From contig JAEOUJ010000132.1 in the NCBI GenBank assembly GCA_016839405.1, forward strand, positions 1-11,590: DNA of 11,590 bases. The letters run 5' to 3'. Each line of letters starts with the position of its first letter. Position 1 is the stretch's first letter. A program made the position numbers and the translations under genes. The DNA is from Candidatus Gerdarchaeota archaeon. Its GTDB lineage: Archaea; Asgardarchaeota; Heimdallarchaeia; JABLTI01. Under the pieces are notes generated by a model. It worked only from the letters and a program-made list of their open reading frames with translations. It had not been told where the DNA came from and searched no databases. This document shows, one piece after another, positions 6,214 through 11,590 of this stretch.

Positions 6214-7347
6214 CTAATCTTTCTCCCAATGTGTTAAAATTATTCCTATAATTAAAACAACAATGCCTATTGCTAGAGATATTCCTATGTTAATACCAGC
6301 ATTAGAATAACTACTTGTTAGCATACTAGATCTTAAAGCATCAACTATATACGTTAATGGTGAAAATCTCGAGATAATATACATATATCTAACTCCATAA
6401 ACATCAAAATAAACTCCACTAAGAAAGAACATGGGAATTGTTATTAAAGTTCCAAATAGTAGTGCATTATCTTTTATTAATCGACTTATTATCAATCCAA
6501 TACCAGTGAAAAGCATTACACCCACAATTATAATTGGTAAAAGTATTATGTTGAAACTATTCCAACTGAAACCAAAAATTACCCATGAAGTAAAAACAAT
6601 AAGAATTGTTGAAACCGATGCTATTATGAATTGCCAGATAAGTTCTGCACTTAAATATTCTATCCTTGTTAATGGTGTAGTAGCAAATTTCCTCAAAATG
6701 CCAATTTTCTTAAAATGTACTTGACGAATAATTGTTCCTAAAACACCAGTTATCATTATTATTACGCCTATAATTCCAGGCATGAAGAAATCAATATAAT
6801 TTATCTCCCTTGAATAAAAGCCAACTAATTCTATATTAATTAAAGGATCAGTATTATTCTGTTGAATATTAAATTCATTTAAAACCTTCTTTACAATATG
6901 TTCAATTCTTTGTGCTCTTTGAGAATAAGGATCTACTATTAAGGTTACATTTGATTCAGAATAAATTAAAGAATTTTCATACCAATCAACTGGAATTAGC
7001 AAACAAATTACCTTATTATTTTGTTGCATATATTCAATAGGATTAACAGTTTCATTAATAGAATCAATTGTTATTGATTCATTTTCTAACAATCTGATTA
7101 ATTCATTAGAATAAGGTGAATCATCATTGTTCTGAACTGATAATTCATAATTTACAAAACCTTGCTTTGCAAATATGGATCCAAATAATAGGAGAAGTAA
7201 TATTGGAAAAATCACAAAAATAAAGATTGTAAATTTTGATCTATAAAATAATTTGAAGGAATAGAACAAATGGTTATTAATACGACGTAAACTGTGACCA
7301 AATTTCTTAAGAAGAATTTTAATTTGGTTTTTCTTTTGTTTATTCAT
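6214..7347 (-). CDS. ABC-2 type transporter permease (second of a paralogous pair)
   Basis: Membrane subunit of an ABC exporter. The 377 residues show the ABC-2 (DrrB/YhhJ-type) layout: one helix at about 40-60, a large external domain about 61-185 with several Asn-x-Ser/Thr sites, then helices at about 187-208, 236-257, 267-289, 294-314 and 350-372. The PGI motif opens the second helix and KIGILRKFATTPLTRIEYL (214-232) is the coupling region that family members place between helices 2 and 3. It is a clear paralogue of the next permease upstream, including the ending W-E/R-K-D. The ATG at 7347 has AGGTG (7356-7360) at 8 nt. It lies 21 nt after its partner and probably forms a heterodimer with it. 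Cargo is unknown; lipids, drugs or peptides are typical for the class. Confidence 0.88.
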   Translation of the reverse strand: MNKQKKNQIKILLKKFGHSLRRINNHLFYSFKLFYRSKFTIFIFVIFPILLLLLFGSIFAKQGFVNYELSVQNNDDSPYSNELIRLLENESITIDSINETVNPIEYMQQNNKVICLLIPVDWYENSLIYSESNVTLIVDPYSQRAQRIEHIVKKVLNEFNIQQNNTDPLINIELVGFYSREINYIDFFMPGIIGVIIMITGVLGTIIRQVHFKKIGILRKFATTPLTRIEYLSAELIWQFIIASVSTILIVFTSWVIFGFSWNSFNIILLPIIIVGVMLFTGIGLIISRLIKDNALLFGTLITIPMFFLSGVYFDVYGVRYMYIISRFSPLTYIVDALRSSMLTSSYSNAGINIGISLAIGIVVLIIGIILTHWEKD

Positions 7348-7355
7348 ATTTAATA

Positions 7356-7360
7356 CACCT
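7356..7360 (-). promoter_or_regulatory. Shine-Dalgarno for the second permease
   Basis: AGGTG on the minus strand lies 8 nt before the ATG at 7347, in the short gap between the permease genes. It fits the 3' half of the AGGAGGTG complement of 16S rRNA and supports the start chosen. Confidence 0.5.
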
Positions 7361-7368
7361 GATTTTTA

Positions 7369-8547
7369 CTAATCTTTCCTCCATTTTGTTAGAAGTATTC
7401 CAATAATAAATATTGAAATAGCTAATCCACCTGAGATTGAGAAGTATTGCCAGAATTGTAATCTAGTAAAATCTAACATTAAATAACGCATTCCTTCTGT
7501 CAGATAAAACATTGGAAAGATTCTAGCTACATATTTTAGGAAACTTGGAAAAGTATCTAGTGGAAGCAGTGCTCCGCTTAATAATATTTGCGGGATTGAT
7601 ATTAAAACTGATACTAACATCACCGCTTCAATATTTGGAACCAGGCGTATAATAATCATAGCTAAACCTGAGAAAGTCATAGTTCCGAAAATTACAAATA
7701 ATATCATCATTGGTTTTAAGCTTGAAACACTGAAATCATATATAAGTGCAAATAAAATGCATAAGGAACTAGCGATTATTGCTAGTAATAATTGCCATAT
7801 TTGTTTTGATATAATCCACTCAAAGCGCTTTGTAGGAGTGGCTGTTAATCTATAAAAAATTCCACTTTTTCTTTCATTTAAATCATAACTAAGTCCAGTA
7901 AATAATGATAATGTAGATATTGAAACAATTATTATTCCAGGCAAAAAAGAATCAATAAATTTTAGTTCATTAACAAAGTAATTTTCTATTACTATTCCAA
8001 ATTTAATATCAATAGGTAAAATTTCAAGATTAAAATCTATAACAGCTTCTTCAATTATTTCTAAAATATTCTGTGCACTAGAAGACGAAGGATCAAAATG
8101 AACTGTTATATTGCTTGATGTTTCTAATTGAAGATGTAAATCCCATAAACTAGGTATTACTAGAAGAATTGGTTTATTATTTTCATTTAACCATTTTGCA
8201 GGATTTATTACTGTTTCTTCTATAACATTTACTTCAAGATCTGTTAAATTATCTAAATATGAAATAAATTCTTCAGATTCTGAGCTCTCATTCCAATCAA
8301 GTACATCTAATGTATAATAATTTGGAGTTATTGATCGTCCAAAAATAGCTCCAAATATTATAATTAAAATAAAAGGGTAAATTATAGACCAAAAAATAGA
8401 GCTTCGAGATCTAAAATGACTTAGGCTAATTCCCCCAACATAATTTGATATGCGCTTCAAACTTAAGTAAAATTCTCTAAAAAAATTATTAATTTTTTGT
8501 TGAGCTTTTTTTGTTTCTTTTTTTGATTTTTCATCAATTTTACTCAA
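7369..8547 (-). CDS. ABC-2 type transporter permease (first of a paralogous pair), TTG start
   Basis: Membrane subunit of the same exporter. Its 392 residues repeat the plan of its paralogue: a basic, Lys-rich N-terminus (1-48), helix at about 50-70, external domain about 71-197, then helices at about 198-221, 246-269, 278-301, 305-328 and 367-387. FLPGI (201-205) and the coupling segment RKSGIFYRLTATPTKRFEW (226-244) match ABC-2 permeases. The external domains of both permeases share the order LDV/LSV, NP-x-x-x-x-x-x-N-N-K, then IP-x-x-W/Y and DP, typical of the ABC2_membrane_3 group. The start is TTG: a strong AGGAGA with GGAG at 8558-8561 lies 10 nt upstream and no in-frame ATG occurs before the first helix. 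It is 16 nt after the ATPase gene. Confidence 0.88.
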   Translation of the reverse strand: MSKIDEKSKKETKKAQQKINNFFREFYLSLKRISNYVGGISLSHFRSRSSIFWSIIYPFILIIIFGAIFGRSITPNYYTLDVLDWNESSESEEFISYLDNLTDLEVNVIEETVINPAKWLNENNKPILLVIPSLWDLHLQLETSSNITVHFDPSSSSAQNILEIIEEAVIDFNLEILPIDIKFGIVIENYFVNELKFIDSFLPGIIIVSISTLSLFTGLSYDLNERKSGIFYRLTATPTKRFEWIISKQIWQLLLAIIASSLCILFALIYDFSVSSLKPMMILFVIFGTMTFSGLAMIIIRLVPNIEAVMLVSVLISIPQILLSGALLPLDTFPSFLKYVARIFPMFYLTEGMRYLMLDFTRLQFWQYFSISGGLAISIFIIGILLTKWRKD

Positions 8548-8557
8548 GTTGTTATTT

Positions 8558-8561
8558 CTCC
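8558..8561 (-). promoter_or_regulatory. Shine-Dalgarno that decides a TTG start
   Basis: GGAG on the minus strand, within TAGGAGA, lies 10 nt upstream of the TTG at 8547. It sits just after the TGA of the ATPase gene (8564-8566), so translation of the permease probably follows closely on that of the ATPase. Confidence 0.55.
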
Positions 8562-8563
8562 TA

Positions 8564-9502
8564 TCAGCCTCTATAATCTAATGATAATTTTTCACCTGTC
8601 AATGTGATGAAAACATCATTTAATGTTGGAGTTTGAGTAATTATATCAGAATAACGAACCTGTGCTTTATCGAGTTTTGCTAGAATTTCTAAAAGTGATA
8701 TCTCATCACTTGAAATTAATATTTCATCATCAGAAACATCTAGTGGGCAATCACTTTTGAGTGTTTTAATTGCTTTTTGTTGTTCATTTGTATTTGTAAA
8801 ACGAATAATAATTTTATTTCCACTACTATATCGATCTATCAATTCAATAGGTGTACCTATATCTTTTATCAAACCTTTATGAAGAATTGCTACACGATCA
8901 GCAATGACTTGGGGTTCAATTGCATGATTAGTTGTTAAAACAATCGTTTTTCCTCGTTCCCTAAATTTCTTAAGGATTTCCCAAATTTCTTTTCTAGCAA
9001 ATTGATCTAAAACAGCAGTAGGTTCATCAAGAAAAACAATTTCAGGATCATTGATAAATGCAATTGCTAATCCTAATTTTCGTCTTAAATTTGGAGATAA
9101 TCTCTTGTAACGTATATTTTCACTTTCTTTTAATTTGAATATCTCTAAAATTTCTTCAATTTCAATCATTTTATCATACATTTTACCCCAGAATAGAATA
9201 TTCTCTTTAACAGTTAAATTATCGTGTGTATGAAATTCTTCTAGCAAAACACCAGTAATTTTTTTAATTTCTCTTAAATCAAATTTATTCGATAAATTAT
9301 ATCCTAAGATATTAATTTCACCTGAAGTTAACTTTTTCAATCCAACCAATATTTCAATAAAGATTGTCTTACCAGAACCATCAGATCCAAGCAAGCAAAA
9401 AATCTCTCCTCGATTTATTTTTAATGAAATATCACCTAATACTTCCTCTGAACCATAGGTTTTATGTAAATCTGAAATAATAATTATTGGTTCTGAATTC
9501 AT
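8564..9502 (-). CDS. ABC transporter ATP-binding protein with non-consensus signature motifs
   Basis: Cytoplasmic ATPase expected to power the two downstream permeases. The 312 residues fit the CcmA/DrrA-type group: nucleotide-binding domain about 6-215 and a C-terminal domain ending in PTLNDVFITLTG (292-303), typical for that group. Walker A is GSDGSGKT (39-46), with the usual Asn replaced by Asp. The Q-loop position in GVLLEEF (84-90) is Glu88 instead of Gln. The LSGGQ signature reads LSPNL (135-139) but is followed by the normal RRKLGLA. Walker B VFLDEPT (156-162) keeps the catalytic Glu160. The H-loop, usually TTH, reads LTTNH (189-193), so Asn192 aligns with the switch histidine. Lys45 and the Walker B acid remain, so ATP binding is likely; the turnover rate is uncertain. 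First gene of the operon, with divergent promoter space upstream. Confidence 0.92.
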   Translation of the reverse strand: MNSEPIIIISDLHKTYGSEEVLGDISLKINRGEIFCLLGSDGSGKTIFIEILVGLKKLTSGEINILGYNLSNKFDLREIKKITGVLLEEFHTHDNLTVKENILFWGKMYDKMIEIEEILEIFKLKESENIRYKRLSPNLRRKLGLAIAFINDPEIVFLDEPTAVLDQFARKEIWEILKKFRERGKTIVLTTNHAIEPQVIADRVAILHKGLIKDIGTPIELIDRYSSGNKIIIRFTNTNEQQKAIKTLKSDCPLDVSDDEILISSDEISLLEILAKLDKAQVRYSDIITQTPTLNDVFITLTGEKLSLDYRG

Positions 9503-9735
9503 TTAATACACACTTGGGGAATTGATTTCTTATGATAATATTTAGTCTCTTATATTAAAATATATGAACTATTCTGTGTAATTATTTTTCGATTATTCAA
9601 TAATCTTTCTACATGCATTTTTGGTAAAATTTTAATAGATAACTACTATTCAATTCATATTAAAAAAATAATGGTACAAAACGAAATTTACTTAGGGATT
9701 TAGTTGTTTATGGAAATTTAATGGATTAATCTAAA
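9503..9735. promoter_or_regulatory. Divergent intergenic region between the ABC operon and the GTPase gene
   Basis: The 233-bp gap must hold the promoters of both flanking units. It has a 14-bp palindrome, TATATT-AA-AATATA (9551-9564), that could serve as a TATA box in either direction, but it is far from both starts. Two minus-strand T/A-rich stretches lie nearer the ATPase ATG. The GTPase ATG at 9736 has only a weak GGAT upstream. No coding frame or RNA gene is visible here; the ATGs at 9708 and 9720 open tiny frames that stop within three codons. Confidence 0.4.
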
Positions 9736-10695
9736 ATGTCATTATTCAAAAAACTAGTAAAAACACGAGATTCAAAAGAAGAAGGAGAACCTGAAAAGAC
9801 GGTAGCAATCATTGGATTGGATGGTGCTGGAAAAACAACAATAATAAACCGCCTTTTAAGATCCGATTATAACTTAGTGCGACCAACTTTTGGAATTAAT
9901 ATTGAAATCTACAAATATAGATCTTTAGAATTTGTTGTTTATGATTTAGGTGGTCATACACCTTTAAGAGAAACTTTATGGGAAAAATTTGTATCAAGTG
10001 CTAATGGAATTGTCTTTGTTCTTGATTCAATTGATAAGAAACGTTTTAACCTAGCAGCTGAAGAATTTCAAAATGCTCTAAATTATAATCAAAAAGCACC
10101 TATTTTGTTTTTAATAAATAAAATTGATTTAGATGATGCGGCTTCAAATGAGGATGTAATGAAAATTATTGATTTTGGGGAATTAACTCGTAAACAAAGA
10201 GAATATAGTTTAGCTAGAACATCTGCTCTTACTGGTGAACAACTATTTGAAAGTTGGGATTGGTTAACTTTACAACTTTCACAAGATCTTGATTTACCAG
10301 CTTTAAATGTTAAAATTTTAGGAGGATATTTGACAACAATAGATGATAATAAAGAAATAGAAAGTATAATTTTAGGGAAACCTAAAACTCAATTTAAACA
10401 TGCTGAACTCTTTAAAAAAGGGACAATTGAAATTAAAAGATTCCTTAGGCAAATGAGCCATTATCCTCGATCAGAATCACTTTTTCAAGCTGGAAGTAAT
10501 CAGCTTGTTGTAGTAAAAGAGAGTGATTTAATAGTTGGTTTAATGATTGGAGAAAATGATCCAGCAGCGAGAGCAGTACAAATAGCAAAAAAGATATTAA
10601 ATATGACTAAGAAAAAACAATATAATAATGAAGAAATTGATTTAAAATTACTTTTAGAAGATAATTTTCCATTAGATATTATGAAAGAAAAGTGA
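9736..10695 (+). CDS. Arf/Sar1-like small GTPase fused to a C-terminal roadblock- or longin-like domain
   Basis: A Ras-superfamily molecular switch of the type abundant in Asgard archaea. GTPase domain about 20-185: G1 GLDGAGKT (27-34), G2 Thr51 in RPTFGINIE, G3 DLGGH (70-74), G4 NKID (128-131), G5 TSAL (162-165). Asp70-Leu-Gly-Gly-His is the Sar1 form; Arf proteins have Gln at the last position. The G5 region and ESWDWLTLQL (172-181) resemble Arf (LDWL). No Gly2 is present, so Arf-type myristoylation is not expected; the N-terminus is short and basic. After residue 190 about 130 residues remain: strand-like ILGGYLTTIDD, IESIILG, a helix about 219-240, strands NQLVVV and LIVGLMIG, and a helix about 275-290. 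That order fits Roadblock/LC7 or longin folds, an inference from pattern only. The stop is 8 nt from the convergent Lrp gene. Confidence 0.93.
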   Translation: MSLFKKLVKTRDSKEEGEPEKTVAIIGLDGAGKTTIINRLLRSDYNLVRPTFGINIEIYKYRSLEFVVYDLGGHTPLRETLWEKFVSSANGIVFVLDSIDKKRFNLAAEEFQNALNYNQKAPILFLINKIDLDDAASNEDVMKIIDFGELTRKQREYSLARTSALTGEQLFESWDWLTLQLSQDLDLPALNVKILGGYLTTIDDNKEIESIILGKPKTQFKHAELFKKGTIEIKRFLRQMSHYPRSESLFQAGSNQLVVVKESDLIVGLMIGENDPAARAVQIAKKILNMTKKKQYNNEEIDLKLLLEDNFPLDIMKEK

Positions 10696-10703
10696 TGTTA
10701 TTT

Positions 10704-11129
10704 TTATTCCTTCTGATTTTCTTGTACGATTGATGGATATACTTCTATTACACCATCAATATTCTCTATTTTATCAACTATTTCAGCTAAATGAATCCCA
10801 TTTTCAGCCCATATTTTACAAAGAATCATATAGGCGCCTGTTGTTGTTGCAATTGAATTAATCTCCTCAATTTTTTTAAGGGATCGTACAACTTTTAACA
10901 ATTTATTTGCCTGTGTATTAAGACCAATATAGGCAATAGTATTAAAACCAAAAATAATTGGATTCACTTCAATTGAAAATTTCTTTATAATATTTTTATC
11001 AATTAATTTCATAATTCTTTGTCGAACTGTTGTCTCACTTTTCTTAATTTTTTTAGCTATTTCCACATTGGTTAATCGGGAGTTTTCTCTTAATAGTTCA
11101 ATAATTCTCATATCAATTTTATCTAACAA
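10704..11129 (-). CDS. Lrp/AsnC-family transcriptional regulator, TTG start
   Basis: DNA-binding feast/famine regulator, probably amino-acid responsive. The 141-residue length is typical. The winged helix-turn-helix spans about 2-50, beginning LDKIDMRIIELLREN and containing NVEIAKKIKKSETTVRQRI (21-39) and a short GvI-like wing (KNIIKKFSIEVNP). The RAM/effector domain covers about 64-133 with TTGAYMILCKIW (96-107), the family's ligand-binding turn region. The start is TTG; GGAG at 11139-11142 lies 9 nt before it, and the family normally begins with an L-D-x-x-D sequence, which supports it over the ATG at 11111. The gene lies downstream of a partial membrane protein gene on the same strand with a 105-nt gap. 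Targets are unknown; the inverted repeats near pckA and pan are the sort of site such dimers use, without evidence linking them. Confidence 0.93.
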   Translation of the reverse strand: MLDKIDMRIIELLRENSRLTNVEIAKKIKKSETTVRQRIMKLIDKNIIKKFSIEVNPIIFGFNTIAYIGLNTQANKLLKVVRSLKKIEEINSIATTTGAYMILCKIWAENGIHLAEIVDKIENIDGVIEVYPSIVQENQKE

Positions 11130-11145
11130 AAGATTATCTCCAAAT

Positions 11146-11155
11146 TTTTATATAT
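11146..11155 (-). promoter_or_regulatory. Candidate TATA box for the Lrp/AsnC gene
   Basis: The minus strand reads TATATAAAAA, a strong TATA match. Its centre is about 22 nt before the TTG, so standard spacing would put the transcript start close to or just inside the annotated start. This conflicts with use of the GGAG at 11139-11142, so either the spacing or the start is slightly different from what I assign. Confidence 0.45.
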
Positions 11156-11234
11156 TACACGAATTTCGAGCTAATTAATACGATTTTCAAATAATAAATT
11201 TGTGTGTTTATTTTAAGAATGTACAAGTATTATT

Positions 11235-11590
11235 TTATTGATCAAAATCATCTAATCGTTTGGAATAAGAGCCACTATCTGAAGGCATGTCATATTTTTT
11301 ATAAGCTTGTTCTTCAACATCATCAACAGAGAATGGTTTAATCCTTTGAATATAACTCTTAATCAGGAAAATCGAATAAGAACCAATAATCTGTATAACA
11401 AGGATAATTATTGAAATGATTATAGTAATAATTAGAGCTTTTTTTATAGTCCCCAATTGACTCACTCCACCTACATTTAATTGAAAAGCTTCAATCATAA
11501 CAACTGAAAAACTACTAATTAACAATGAAAAGAAAAATAGTCCAATGAATGAAAATAGAAATAAAAATAAACTAAATATTAAAGGATCAA
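11235..11590 (-). CDS. Membrane protein, N-terminus outside window
   Basis: The frame ends at TAA (11235-11237) and is open from there to the right edge. A TTG at 11525 gives a 96-residue product, but the codons upstream continue a hydrophobic segment (LIFSLFLFLF, then FIGLFFFSLL) that would be cut in half by that start. The real gene therefore begins beyond 11590. What is visible is one helix upstream of and around 11525, a polar linker (QLNVGGVSQLG), a second helix of about 25 residues (LIITIIISIIILVIQIIGSY), and a cytoplasmic-looking tail ending in acidic and Ser-rich sequence (SVDDVEEQAYKKYD). I cannot name the family. Confidence 0.7.
   Translation of the reverse strand, partial: DPLIFSLFLFLFSFIGLFFFSLLISSFSVVMIEAFQLNVGGVSQLGTIKKALIITIIISIIILVIQIIGSYSIFLIKSYIQRIKPFSVDDVEEQAYKKYDMPSDSGSYSKRLDDFDQ

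Noticed and set aside
9551..9564. 14-bp palindrome TATATT-AA-AATATA as an operator
   Set aside because: It contains only A and T in an AT-rich spacer, expected by chance; retained only as a possible TATA-like site.
9503..9735. Possible small RNA or tRNA in the longest gap
   Set aside because: No GC-rich stem or cloverleaf-like pattern is visible, and the sequence is uniformly AT-rich.
1..11590. Eukaryotic origin, suggested by the Arf/Sar1-like GTPase
   Set aside because: PAN, A-type ATPase D, Lrp/AsnC, operon spacing and Shine-Dalgarno motifs are prokaryotic/archaeal; an Asgard archaeon explains all of these.
1..11590. Defence island, CRISPR or mobile element
   Set aside because: I see no direct-repeat array, transposase, integrase, toxin-antitoxin pair or restriction genes; content is housekeeping, transport and signalling.

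Overview
The window looks like AT-rich genomic DNA from an Asgard archaeon (Promethearchaeota, Lokiarchaeia-like). An archaeal core is present: A-type ATPase subunit D, the proteasome-activating nucleotidase PAN and an Lrp/AsnC regulator. It sits beside a eukaryote-like Arf/Sar1-family small GTPase with an extra C-terminal domain. No introns are needed, genes are tightly packed, and several starts have Shine-Dalgarno-like or TATA-like sequences at prokaryotic spacing. The taxonomic call is an inference from gene content.

Layout, left to right. 1-1197 (-) is the N-terminal three quarters of an ATP-type phosphoenolpyruvate carboxykinase, cut by the window edge. Its leader carries a strong inverted repeat. 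1301-1549 (-) may encode a small two-helix membrane protein. 1672-2325 (+) is A-ATPase subunit D, standing apart from any other ATPase subunit. 2350-3564 (-) is PAN, with two perfect inverted repeats in its upstream region. 3677-4171 (-) is a RimI/Naa10-like GNAT acetyltransferase. 4286-5602 (+) is an unrecognised membrane protein with a long, highly charged coiled coil. 5605-9502 (-) is a probable four-gene operon, read from right to left: ABC ATPase, two paralogous ABC-2 permeases, and a HAM1/ITPA-family nucleotide pyrophosphatase. 9736-10695 (+) is the GTPase, divergent from the ABC operon. 10704-11129 (-) is the Lrp/AsnC regulator. 11235-11590 (-) is the C-terminal part of another membrane protein whose start lies outside the window.

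The clearest oddities are at the protein level. The GTPase has a Sar1-type DLGGH switch II in an otherwise Arf-like body and a C-terminal region that reads like a Roadblock/LC7 or longin-type fold, so it could carry its own regulator in cis. The ABC ATPase keeps its Walker lysine and catalytic glutamate but has non-consensus Q-loop, signature and H-loop residues. The HAM1-family enzyme has lost the SHR base-recognition motif. PAN ends in FFM instead of a canonical hydrophobic-Tyr-X tail.

No tRNA, rRNA, CRISPR array, insertion sequence or integrase is visible. No gene-free gap exceeds about 235 bases. The genes look like ordinary chromosomal content of an Asgard lineage, not a mobile island.
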